From contig CAYVKG010000040.1 in NCBI GenBank assembly GCA_964451955.1, forward strand, positions 1-34,750: a stretch of 34,750 nucleotides of DNA. The letters run 5' to 3'. The stretch's first letter is position 1. Each line of letters starts with the position of its first letter. The notes under the pieces were generated by a model, which ran no database searches, was not told the origin of the DNA, and saw only the letters and a list, made by a program, of their open reading frames with translations. This DNA is from JAPLNB01 sp964451955. Its GTDB lineage: Bacteria; Planctomycetota; Phycisphaerae; Tepidisphaerales; Tepidisphaeraceae. The position numbers and the translations under genes were made by a program. Below, one piece after another: positions 16,915 through 24,996 of the stretch.

Positions 16915-18573
16915 TCACGCCTCCTCGCACGCATAGGGTCTCAATTGTCGCATGACGTCGGCGACGGGGCCCTTGGGGTTTGCCAGCGTCCGGTAGAGCG
17001 CGTAGAGCCGGTCGTATTGTCTCCTGGCTTTTGCATTGGGTTTGTATTCGAGGTCGCTGCGCAATCGCGACATGGCGCGGATGGCGTCCGAGAAGGTTCG
17101 GTAACCGGTGATCTGCGGACCGGCTGCGATGCACCCAAGAATGGCGGCGCCGAGGGCCACGGACTGGTCGGTTTCGGGAAGTGCAATGCGGGCGTTCAGG
17201 ACGTCGGCGTAGATCTGCATGAGCAGGGGGCTCTTGGCGGGAAGCCCCCCGGACGCGACGAACTGCTTGACCGGGACGCCGCCGCCGCGAAGCGTTTCCA
17301 CAATCCAACGGACGCCGAAAGCCGTGGCTTCCATGGTTGCGCGATAGAGTTGTTCGGGGCGGGTGTTGAGGGTGATCCCGGCGAAGGCGCCGGAGAGTCG
17401 GCCGTCCATGAGCGGGGTTCGGCAGCCGTTGAGCCAGTCGAGTGCGATGACGCCGCCGGAACCGGGCGGCAACTGAGCGGCGAGCCGGTTCAGCTCGGCA
17501 TGGGAGACGTTGAGCGTCTTGGCCACCCACGCGAAAGCGTCGCCGACAGATGCCTGTCCGGTCTCGTACCCGTAGAAACCAGGCAGGATGCCGCCTTCGA
17601 CGACGCCGGCAACCCCGGGAACCAGCCGTTCGACCCGAGAGTTCATCATGTGGCACGAACTCGTGCCCATCACCAGTACGATAGTCGAAGGCGAGGCGAC
17701 GCCGGCACCGGGGACCCCGGCGTGAGCGTCAATAATCGCTGCCGAGACCGGAATGCCGGGACGCAGCCCGAGCAAACGGGCCATAGGGGCGGCAAGCAGG
17801 CCTGCCTGCTCCCCTGGACTCAGAAGCCTGCCGGGCATCTTGTCTGTTACGACGCCGGCCATCTTCCGGTGAACGGCCTTGAAATACTCGCGCGAAGGGT
17901 AACCGGTTCGCGCGTTCCACATGGCTTTGTACCCGGCCTGACAGGTGGACCGCGGGGGCGTCACGGACGAGCATTGCGGGAAGGGGCCTGAAACCAGTTG
18001 CCAGACGAGCCAGTCGCCGCCTTCGATCCATACCTCCGTCGCATCGTAGACCTGGGGTTCGTGATTCAGTGTTTCGAGCACCTTCGGGAAAAACCACTCG
18101 ATGCCGATGATGCCGCCGTAGCGTGCCAGCCATTTCTCCTTGGATCTGCGCGCGACCTCATTGATGCGATCCGTCTCAGCCTTGGCGCCGTGGTGTTTCC
18201 AGAGCTTCGGCCAGGCGAGCGGCGTATTGCGGTACCGGTCAACGCAGCATAGGGGCGTGCCGTCGTTGAGGCAGGGGAGCATCGTGCAGCTTGTGAAATC
18301 GACGCCGATGCCCACTACTTGATCCGGCGTGATTCCTGCCATCGCAATCGCCGCGCGGCAAGCCGCTGCCATGCTCTTGATCCAGTCCTGCGGGTCCTGA
18401 AGAGCGTAATCGGGCGGCAGTTGCGAGTTGTTTGTGGGCAGAGTCCGGTCGATAACGCCGTGCTCGTAGCTGTCGACGGCCTGACCTGCTATGCGCCCAT
18501 CTTTGATGTCGACGACCAGAACTCGCGCCGATTCGGTCCCAAAATCTAAGCCGATTGCGTATTGCGAAGCCAC
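16915..18573 (-). CDS. araB: L-ribulokinase (FGGY carbohydrate kinase)
   Basis: 552 residues if started at the GTG at 18573, which has GGAGG at 18579-18583 (spacing 5); Escherichia coli AraB has 566. It phosphorylates L-ribulose to L-ribulose-5-phosphate with ATP in the arabinose pathway. Motifs: GLDFGTESARVLVVD (8-22) phosphate loop, IGVDFTSC in the first domain, EGGDWLVWQL (184-193), typical of AraB, the catalytic base D282 in IIDAHAG, VMGTSSCHM, and ASGGLPAKSPLLMQ near the C-terminus. The first residue is Met despite the GTG codon. The frame is open further upstream but that part reads as non-coding. No araA or araD lies nearby, so the pathway is scattered or this kinase serves another ketose. 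Confidence 0.88.
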   Translation of the reverse strand: MASQYAIGLDFGTESARVLVVDIKDGRIAGQAVDSYEHGVIDRTLPTNNSQLPPDYALQDPQDWIKSMAAACRAAIAMAGITPDQVVGIGVDFTSCTMLPCLNDGTPLCCVDRYRNTPLAWPKLWKHHGAKAETDRINEVARRSKEKWLARYGGIIGIEWFFPKVLETLNHEPQVYDATEVWIEGGDWLVWQLVSGPFPQCSSVTPPRSTCQAGYKAMWNARTGYPSREYFKAVHRKMAGVVTDKMPGRLLSPGEQAGLLAAPMARLLGLRPGIPVSAAIIDAHAGVPGAGVASPSTIVLVMGTSSCHMMNSRVERLVPGVAGVVEGGILPGFYGYETGQASVGDAFAWVAKTLNVSHAELNRLAAQLPPGSGGVIALDWLNGCRTPLMDGRLSGAFAGITLNTRPEQLYRATMEATAFGVRWIVETLRGGGVPVKQFVASGGLPAKSPLLMQIYADVLNARIALPETDQSVALGAAILGCIAAGPQITGYRTFSDAIRAMSRLRSDLEYKPNAKARRQYDRLYALYRTLANPKGPVADVMRQLRPYACEEA

Positions 18574-18578
18574 ACACA

Positions 18579-18583
18579 CCTCC
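18579..18583 (-). promoter_or_regulatory. Ribosome-binding site deciding a GTG start for araB
   Basis: GGAGG on the minus strand stands five bases before GTG (18571-18573). It rules out the far upstream ATG of the open frame and places the conserved GLDFGT loop eight residues from the start. Confidence 0.7.
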
Positions 18584-18767
18584 GGAAATGATCCGATACC
18601 CCACAATTGTGGAGAAATTACGGGTTGGCGGCGGAAAAGACAAGCGAACCTCAACCAGCCGAATAGGTGGAACGCATGTGCAACAGAGCGGCCCAGCGCC
18701 GATAAGGAAATAAACGGGAGGCCTGCCGCGTTTGTATTGGGGAGGATATGTGCCCGGAGGACGGGAC

Positions 18768-19616
18768 ATGAGTATGGAACAGAATGGAAGACGTATTACC
18801 GCCGGTCTCTGGCGAATACCGACGCCGGTGGCGATCGTATTGGTGCTTCTCTGCGTGGCAGGGGGCGTGTTGCTGGTGCGACAGTGGCTCAAGCGAGACA
18901 CCAACTATGACGCCATGGCGGTCGACGCGCCAGAGGGAGGATTCGGCAGGCGTGGGATGATGGAAGGCGGTATCCGGGGCGCTCGAGGGGACCGTCAGCG
19001 GCCGACGTCGCGCCAGGCGGGCATGCGAGCCGGGCCTGCCACGCAACGCGTGATTGATCGTGCGGGCCTACAGAGGATGCCGGACGCGCGACCGAATGAT
19101 CGGCCACAACCCGGAGTCGGCAGGCCGAACAATGCGGCGGCGCTGGCCACCGCGGGAGGGATTGAAGTGCGACTGCGACAGACGCCGGGGGAACCGTCCA
19201 CCGTGATCCTGCGGCCAGCGGATGGTGCGATACCGCCAGGTCAGGACGATCTGCTCCGGTCCGCCAGGCGATTGTTGCTGGATGCCGATTTGGCCAAACA
19301 GATGCAGCTCACCGACGAGCAACGCAATAGTCTGCGGCAGGTGGACTTCTCGTTTGGATTGAAAATCGGCGACAAGGATCGGGCCAGTCTCGAGAGTCTG
19401 GCGTTGGAGTGGGAGCAGGCGGCGCCCGGGGCTGCCAAAACCGCTGCCAGGACGAAGCTGATTGACGCGATGAAAGAGGTGGGGCAGCGGAGCGCCGAAC
19501 CATCGCGGGTGGCTGCTCAGAAGAGCATCGACCAGGTCAAAGCCATACTAACCCCGCAACAACTCGATGCGATACGGCAGGCGTCGGAGTCGGCCGCGAC
19601 GAGGCCAGCGAAATAG
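18768..19616 (+). CDS. Membrane-anchored hypothetical protein with paired LTxxQ motifs
   Basis: 282 residues from the ATG at 18768 (GGAGG at 18756-18760, spacing 7). A short basic cytoplasmic N-terminus precedes one membrane span (about 20-39, TPVAIVLVLLCVAGGVLLV). A low-complexity Arg/Gly/Pro-rich linker covers about 50-125. The C-terminal half is helical and contains LTDEQRNSLRQV (181-192) and LTPQQLDAIRQ (261-271). These resemble the LTxxQ motifs of the Spy/CpxP periplasmic stress proteins, but the similarity is short and Spy/CpxP proteins are not normally anchored this way. A periplasmic sensor or chaperone-like role is only a guess. It is divergent from araB across 194 bases. Confidence 0.7.
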   Translation: MSMEQNGRRITAGLWRIPTPVAIVLVLLCVAGGVLLVRQWLKRDTNYDAMAVDAPEGGFGRRGMMEGGIRGARGDRQRPTSRQAGMRAGPATQRVIDRAGLQRMPDARPNDRPQPGVGRPNNAAALATAGGIEVRLRQTPGEPSTVILRPADGAIPPGQDDLLRSARRLLLDADLAKQMQLTDEQRNSLRQVDFSFGLKIGDKDRASLESLALEWEQAAPGAAKTAARTKLIDAMKEVGQRSAEPSRVAAQKSIDQVKAILTPQQLDAIRQASESAATRPAK

Positions 19617-19735
19617 CTGGGGCCCCGTGACATCATCCCGGAGTGCCACTGGAACAGATGGGGACTTCACGCCGTCGCCTATGATTTCATGTCTTGTTTC
19701 TCCCCGCGAGTGCGCGGAGTTGGATAGAAGGCCGG

Positions 19736-21934
19736 TCAGTTGCTCAGACCGCGTATCTCGGGGTGTTTGAGGAGAAAGTCCCGCCGCAGAGACAGGTGTT
19801 CTTTCATGGACCGCATGACTCGCCGGAGTTGGTCGACGTCGCGATCGGCATTGGCGCCCGCGGCAGTGGCGCGAATCCTGACTTCGGGTTCGAGACGCGC
19901 CTGCATGGCGTCGATGGCCGGGAAGAACGCTTCGGGGGTGTATTGGCGCTCGCAGATTTGCCTGACGCGGGCAAGAAAGAGCTTCCGGAATTGGGGGTTC
20001 GCGAGCATGGGCGCGGAGAAATACCCGCCGGCACGCCACCAGATGACTCCACCCCCGCCGAATCCGCCCCCACCGAAGAGAGGCGAGGGCTGCTGTTGGC
20101 CGCCTCCGGGAACAGGGGGGCGATCCCCTTCCATTCCAAATGTGAGCGGCATGTCGGTGAAGATGCTCTCGCCCCACAGCCCATCGTGAAAACCCCAGGT
20201 CTTGTCGCGGTCCCAGGGGTAGATCTCCCATTTCCCGGTCCCGAGCGTATCGTGGTACGTGAAGAAGTTGTTGAAGAAGCCATCCCAGTCCGAGAGAACC
20301 ATGTTGACGGCATAGTAGTTGACAAAACAATCAACGTTGCAGTTTTCCTCGATGACTCGCCATTGATCCTCGCCCTTGGTTTCGCGGAGCTTGGTGATAA
20401 GTGCGATCAGATCGTCGTGGTTGGTCGTGTGGATGTTGGTCTTCTTCTCGTGCTGGCCGACGACGCCGGCGCCGTACCAGAGCAGCTTGTACATGTTCCC
20501 GCCGGTCTTGATGTTGTTGCGGCGGAGAAACGCGTTATTGGGTTGTTCGACGGCGAGATAGTAGCCTACCAGGCGGTTGTCGACGGTGATGCGGACGAAA
20601 TCGGTGAGCGGTGCCGGAGATCCGACGCGGCGGAAGAGTTCGTAGGACAGGGGTTCAGCGATAAGAAAGCGGAGGTTCTGCTCGAAGATGAGGTTCAGAA
20701 CGCTCATGCCGTTCAGCAAGTGGTCCTTATGGAAGCGGACTTTGAAGCCGCCGAATCCGTCTCCCGACATAGAGGCCCGGGGGGTTACGTTAATGTGGTC
20801 GAAGACGGTCATTTGAGCCGTCTTCGGGTGCACATAGATGAACGCATCCGGGCCTTGGGCGGGAAGGTTGGCCGTCGTGGTTCTGCTGAATCGGCCGCGC
20901 CGCTCGGGTTCGTCGCGAGACCCGCCGAACAGCGCACCCCAAATGCTCGGTTTACGAGCGGGCCTGGTGGCCGGTTCTTCGCCGGGGCCTGTGGGCACGG
21001 TGCCGACACGGACAATGAACCCGAGGGGGATTGTGCCGGGCTGGAATCTCTCGTGCACATACGTGGAGTAAGTCGGGCGAAGGTCATTACGCGCCGGGAG
21101 CAGGCGGGTTGCGTTCTGAGCATTGGTGGCTTGTATGCGATATCGAACCAGGCGGTTGGCCTCTTGCGCGGGGATGGTGGCGGTGTATCGGCCTGTGGCG
21201 GCGTCCTGCACCATCGGTATGGCAATTTCCGGGCCGGGTTTGTTCGGGGCGATCGAACGATACAGGAGCGACACGCGGCTGATCGACAGGCGATCGGTAA
21301 CGGTGGCCTCGATTCGAATCGGTTGGCCGGGCGCGGGGTCGCCGGGAATGCTGGCGACTTTGGATATGGCGGGGGGAAGAACATCGCAATAGCAGGAATT
21401 CCGCTCCCCCGGGGTCCCATTCGGACGTGTGCCGTCGGGCGAGAGCGTGGAAGCAGCCCAGTTCCAATGCGTGTCTCCAGGCCAGGTCGGGCAGATGCGC
21501 TCAAGCGAAGCGGACTCACCGTCGGGGCTCACAGGCCAGGGGGCTTTGTCGTTGTACCTGACGGCGTCGATGGACTTGCCTTGGGCGTCGGTGAGCTCGA
21601 ACTGTCCGCCTTTGACGCCGAGCGTCGATTTGCACGGGCCCATCACCGGCGAGCCATAGAACTGCTTGAAACGTTCGATATTGACCGCCACGACTAGATA
21701 ACCCCTCGGTTCAATTCGTGTGTTGGCGGGAAATCGGTATTGAAGGCCGCCTTTGAGCGACCAGCCCGCCAGATCAGCCGCCTGCTCCGAGGTATTGTGT
21801 AGTTCGACCCACTGTAGGTCCACGTAGTCTTCCGGGGCGTTGTAGAAGATCTCGTTGATCACGACGGCGGCGGGGGCGAGTGACCACGATGCGAGCAGGG
21901 CGAGTATCAAAGCCAGAACAAAGCGGGGGTTCAT
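19736..21934 (-). CDS. Secreted lamin-tail domain plus CotH-kinase protein
   Basis: 732 residues with a signal peptide (1-23, ending LAPAA). A lamin-tail domain follows (about 24-130: VVINEIFYN, WVELHNTSEQAADLAGWSL, GYLVVAVN). A linker with an Ig-like section (about 188-285) leads to a CotH domain in the second half: SGDGFGGFKVRFHKDHLL, NRLVGYYLAVEQPN, VDCFVNYYAVNMVLSDWDG and WEIYPWDRDKTWG. A Pro/Gly/Gln-rich insert near residue 610 (LFGGGGFGGGG) interrupts the late CotH part. AAGGAG lies upstream of the ATG inside the preceding small frame, and the ATG overlaps that frame's stop as ATGA. It is probably translated with the LpxL-like gene upstream. The substrate is unknown; adhesion or surface modification is possible. 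Confidence 0.85.
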   Translation of the reverse strand: MNPRFVLALILALLASWSLAPAAVVINEIFYNAPEDYVDLQWVELHNTSEQAADLAGWSLKGGLQYRFPANTRIEPRGYLVVAVNIERFKQFYGSPVMGPCKSTLGVKGGQFELTDAQGKSIDAVRYNDKAPWPVSPDGESASLERICPTWPGDTHWNWAASTLSPDGTRPNGTPGERNSCYCDVLPPAISKVASIPGDPAPGQPIRIEATVTDRLSISRVSLLYRSIAPNKPGPEIAIPMVQDAATGRYTATIPAQEANRLVRYRIQATNAQNATRLLPARNDLRPTYSTYVHERFQPGTIPLGFIVRVGTVPTGPGEEPATRPARKPSIWGALFGGSRDEPERRGRFSRTTTANLPAQGPDAFIYVHPKTAQMTVFDHINVTPRASMSGDGFGGFKVRFHKDHLLNGMSVLNLIFEQNLRFLIAEPLSYELFRRVGSPAPLTDFVRITVDNRLVGYYLAVEQPNNAFLRRNNIKTGGNMYKLLWYGAGVVGQHEKKTNIHTTNHDDLIALITKLRETKGEDQWRVIEENCNVDCFVNYYAVNMVLSDWDGFFNNFFTYHDTLGTGKWEIYPWDRDKTWGFHDGLWGESIFTDMPLTFGMEGDRPPVPGGGQQQPSPLFGGGGFGGGGVIWWRAGGYFSAPMLANPQFRKLFLARVRQICERQYTPEAFFPAIDAMQARLEPEVRIRATAAGANADRDVDQLRRVMRSMKEHLSLRRDFLLKHPEIRGLSN

Positions 21935-22092
21935 TTGCGTTCTCCTTCGCCGGCACCTGCCACCTGATGCAGCAACACCGCTTTGATGCGCCGGGGCGAC
22001 GAGAGTTCCGTCATCATCCCCAGGTTGCCAACCACCTTGGCGATATCGTTCAAGGCGGACGAATATTGCAGCGAGATCTCGCGATGCTCAAT
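21931..22092 (-). CDS. Possible small gene between the acyltransferase and CotH genes
   Basis: An open frame of 53 codons fills the whole gap between the acyltransferase stop and the CotH start, and its TGA overlaps the CotH ATG in an ATGA arrangement. Its codons end mostly in G or C, and the peptide (EHREISLQYSSALNDIAKVV, then MMTELSSPRRIKAVLLHQV) looks protein-like and helical. The start is unclear. The first codon after the acyltransferase stop region is an ATT at 22090-22092, a TTG at 22185 would overlap the acyltransferase by 98 bases, and two ATGs further in would give 28 residues. No homologue is recognised. It could also be chance in high-GC DNA. Confidence 0.35.
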   Translation of the reverse strand: MEHREISLQYSSALNDIAKVVGNLGMMTELSSPRRIKAVLLHQVAGAGEGERK

Positions 22093-23017
22093 CGTAGGCT
22101 TCGGGGGATTCGCCTTTGGGACGCGTTTTCCAGCGGCGATGGACCCACCAGTACTGGCCGGGGTCTTGGCGGACGATGTTCTCAATGGCCGTCGTGTAAC
22201 GCTGCGTGATGTAGCGGAGTGGGTCCTCCTGCGCCTGCCAGTCGGCGGGGTAAATTATGTCCTGGGCGGCGATCTGAAAGCGGAAACGGTCGCCGATCCG
22301 TCGGCCGTACCCGATGACGACCGGGGCGTTATACTCCATCGCCAGCAGGGCAATCGACTTGTAGGTGGAGGCCTTCCGGCCGAAGAAGTCGACAAAGAGG
22401 CCTTTTGAGCCGGCGTTCTGATCTGCCACGAAACCGACAACCCCATTCTGTTCCAGAATGCCAACCACTTCGTCCGTGGCCCCCTTCTTGTTGATGATTC
22501 GCGATCCTTGCCGCTGGCGAACGCCCATTAACCATTCATTCACGTACGGATTGTCGAGGGGGCGTCCGATGGCGGTGGTCTCAAAGCCCAGCGTTCCCAG
22601 CACGTAATTGGAGATCTCGAAGTTGCCGTAATGGCCGGTGAGCAGCAGCACCGGGCATTGCCTGCGAAGGAGCAGGTCCAGCACTTCGCGGAAATTCTCC
22701 AGAACCACGTATCGCCGCCATGTGTCAATGTGAATCAGCCGCGTCGTGAACAGCACTTCGACAAAAAACATGAACAGTGTCTGCATGGAACGGCGGGCCA
22801 GAGTCTGAATTTCTTGTTCTGGTAACTCGGGAAACGACCGCCTAAGGTTCGTCAGGGCACGATTGCGATGCTTTCGGTCCAGCCAGTACATCAGGTTGCC
22901 AAGAAGGCGAGCGGTGCGAAGGTTGGCGTCTACGGGCCAGCAATGGAGGAACATCGAAACGACTCGCAGCGCGAGATACTGCAGGTGATCGATCAAATCA
23001 ACGCGAGGCTTGGCCAT
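22088..23017 (-). CDS. LpxL/HtrB-type lysophospholipid (lipid A) acyltransferase
   Basis: 309 residues from the ATG at 23017, matching the usual length of about 300 for this family. The frame is open further upstream, but those residues do not resemble the family. Acyltransferase signatures are the HX4E motif in TGHYGNFEIS (H129, E134), the block AIGRPLDNPYVNEW with the following RQGSRIINKKGATDEVV, and FVADQNAGSKGLFVDFFGRKASTYKS. It ends with QYWWVHRRWKTRP, which matches the C-terminal end of LpxL enzymes. These inner-membrane-associated enzymes add a secondary fatty acyl chain to lipid A or related glycolipids. It lacks an obvious N-terminal membrane span beyond a hydrophobic patch near residues 12-28. 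It heads a minus-strand unit with the CotH protein. The ribosome-binding site is weak. Confidence 0.85.
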   Translation of the reverse strand: MAKPRVDLIDHLQYLALRVVSMFLHCWPVDANLRTARLLGNLMYWLDRKHRNRALTNLRRSFPELPEQEIQTLARRSMQTLFMFFVEVLFTTRLIHIDTWRRYVVLENFREVLDLLLRRQCPVLLLTGHYGNFEISNYVLGTLGFETTAIGRPLDNPYVNEWLMGVRQRQGSRIINKKGATDEVVGILEQNGVVGFVADQNAGSKGLFVDFFGRKASTYKSIALLAMEYNAPVVIGYGRRIGDRFRFQIAAQDIIYPADWQAQEDPLRYITQRYTTAIENIVRQDPGQYWWVHRRWKTRPKGESPEAYD

Positions 23018-23344
23018 GTCCAGGTGGATTTTAGGGATTCGCGGGGCCGAGGGAAGCCGGCGACGGTCAGAACTCCATGGAATCGCCTTCGGGCAACTGC
23101 TTTCAGCCGCGAGTCGCAAAGCGTAGAATGCTTCCTATCCTATAGTCCTCTTGCCGGAAGCGGATGACGTGTTCGAGCAGGTCCGGAGTCGTCTGTGATG
23201 TGGCAGGACATGATGGCCGAACAACCGTCTCAGAAGATCGATCGCGGGTTGTTTGCACTGCGCCCGACGGCTTTGCGCGGCGTCAAGAGCCGGCGCGGGG
23301 AACCATTTCCGGGTCACACGACCAATCCTTACAGGAGGTGAACC
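23018..23344. other. Gene-free divergent region upstream of the amidohydrolase and acyltransferase genes
   Basis: 327 bases between divergent starts. No supported coding frame. A TAGAAT at 23124-23129 could be a plus-strand -10, but its -35 match is poor. The minus strand over 23133-23146 also has TATAGG-like sequence. No terminator, repeat or riboswitch fold was recognised. Confidence 0.4.
23333..23341 (+). promoter_or_regulatory. Full-length Shine-Dalgarno site selecting a GTG start
   Basis: AGGAGGTGA complements the anti-Shine-Dalgarno tail over nine bases. It stands close to GTG (23345-23347), with six bases from the end of GGAGG, whereas the in-frame ATG at 23351 would be 12 bases away. 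The GTG start is therefore preferred. Confidence 0.7.
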
Positions 23345-24781
23345 GTGTCAATGGATACAACGGGTACGACCAGGCGTGAGGCATTGATGGCGCTGGGGGT
23401 GTTGGGAACGTCGGCGGCAGTCGGATCGGCTGCTGGGACGCAGGCGATCTCCAGCCCGCCCCGCGAGGACAGCGCGGCTGGTTTTCGACAGCAACTGGAA
23501 CGCCTGGTTGTCCAGACACCGATGGTGGACACGCATGAACACCTGCCCGAGGAGGATCAGCGCCTGCGAGCGGAGTCCGTCCAGTGCGATGACTGGGGCC
23601 TGCTTTTCAGCCATTACCTCGACTCCGATCTTGCCACGGCGGGCATGCCCGAAGCGAGCCTGCAACAACTGCTCGGACGCAACCTGGACTCGGCGGCCAA
23701 GTGGAAGGCGCTGGCACCCTTCTGGCCGGCGGTCAAGAACACCGGCTATGGCCGAGCCGTCCGCATCGCCATCAAGGAACTCTACGACATTGACGAACTC
23801 GACGCCAAGAACGTCGTGCGACTTCAAAACGCCTACGAGTCGGTGCGGAAGCCGGGCTTCTACCGAAGAATCCTGGCCGAACTCGGCAACATCGAGTCCT
23901 GCCAGGTCAACTGCCTGGGCGCGCCGTTCCAGGAGTCGCGGCAGCCGACGTTCCTGATGCAGGACCTGAGCTTCCTAGGAATGCACATCGGACCGAATAT
24001 CAAAGCCTTCGGCGGACCGACTGGCAAGGAGGTTCGGACTCTTGGCGACTGGCACGAGGTCATCCAATGGTGGTTCGAGAAGTACGCCGCCTATGCCGTT
24101 GCCGTGAAAAGTCAGGCGGCTTATGGCCGCGGATTGGACTACGAGCAGGTGCCTCCGGAAAAGGCCGAACCGGTCTTCAAGAAGGTCATCGAGAAGTCCC
24201 CGGTCTCCGCGGAACAGAAGAAGTTGTTGGAGGATCACCTGTTCTGGTATGCCGTCGATCAGGCGACGCGACGGCAGTTGCCGGTGAAACTCCACACCGG
24301 TTATTACGCCGGGCACAACTACATGTCGCTGTCTCGCATCGCGGCCAACCCGGCGCAGGCGGCGGACCTGTGCAGAAAGTCGCCCGATACCCAATTTGTC
24401 TTCATGCACATCGCCTATCCCTTCTGGCAGGATCTGGTGTCGGTCGCCAAGCATTACCACAATGCCCACATCGACATGTGCTGGGCATGGGTCATCGACC
24501 CCATGGCCTCTACCCACTTCCTCAAGACGTATCTCATGAGCTGCCCGTCAAACAAGGTCTTCGTGTTCGGCGGGGACTACATTCCGGTCGAGTGCGTCCT
24601 GGGCCATGCGCGGATAGCACGCCAGGGCGTGGCTCGTGCCCTCTCGGAACTCGTCGACGAAGGGTACTTGTCTCGGCGGGACGCGATCGACCTGGTTGAG
24701 CCGCTGTTGCGAGGCAATGCACGCCGGGTATTTCAACTGGAAGCCAAGACGGCGAAGCTTAGCAAGGCGCCATGGCTCTGA
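23345..24781 (+). CDS. Tat-exported amidohydrolase (amidohydrolase_2-like)
   Basis: 478 residues. The N-terminus has TTRREALMALGVLGTSAAVG (8-27), a twin-arginine signal, so the enzyme is likely exported folded. Metal-site motifs of the amidohydrolase superfamily are VDTHEHLPEE with H64 and H66, KLHTGY with H317, FMHIAYPF (H355) and a final acidic residue in FGGDYIP (D411). This matches the amidohydrolase_2/uronate-isomerase-like branch; the reaction and substrate cannot be told from sequence. The start is the GTG with the strongest ribosome-binding site in the window. It lies 215 bases before the DUF1549 operon in the same direction and may share its transcript. Confidence 0.8.
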   Translation: MSMDTTGTTRREALMALGVLGTSAAVGSAAGTQAISSPPREDSAAGFRQQLERLVVQTPMVDTHEHLPEEDQRLRAESVQCDDWGLLFSHYLDSDLATAGMPEASLQQLLGRNLDSAAKWKALAPFWPAVKNTGYGRAVRIAIKELYDIDELDAKNVVRLQNAYESVRKPGFYRRILAELGNIESCQVNCLGAPFQESRQPTFLMQDLSFLGMHIGPNIKAFGGPTGKEVRTLGDWHEVIQWWFEKYAAYAVAVKSQAAYGRGLDYEQVPPEKAEPVFKKVIEKSPVSAEQKKLLEDHLFWYAVDQATRRQLPVKLHTGYYAGHNYMSLSRIAANPAQAADLCRKSPDTQFVFMHIAYPFWQDLVSVAKHYHNAHIDMCWAWVIDPMASTHFLKTYLMSCPSNKVFVFGGDYIPVECVLGHARIARQGVARALSELVDEGYLSRRDAIDLVEPLLRGNARRVFQLEAKTAKLSKAPWL

Positions 24782-24996
24782 GAGATCGCCCGGGGACCTC
24801 GCCGCCGCATCGCGAGCCACCAATGCCTTGCCGATGCTCTGCCTGAAACCTGACAATAAGTGCCCGCGTCTTGCCGTTCTAGCTTGGAGCGAGGATGGCG
24901 CGGGGACGCCGGCCACTCGGCTTTCAGATGCCCGCTGGCGCCGCCTGTCGAACCTCGTCTCCCATGCCGATATACCGATAGACGCGAGACTTGAAG

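Noticed and set aside
19700..19720. Hairpin between the LTxxQ protein and CotH genes as a bidirectional terminator
   Set aside because: The inverted repeat is imperfect (bulged) and there is no T tract on either side.
19694..21697. A 667-codon plus-strand open frame
   Set aside because: It is the shadow of the lamin-tail/CotH gene; no signal peptide, domain or ribosome-binding site supports it.
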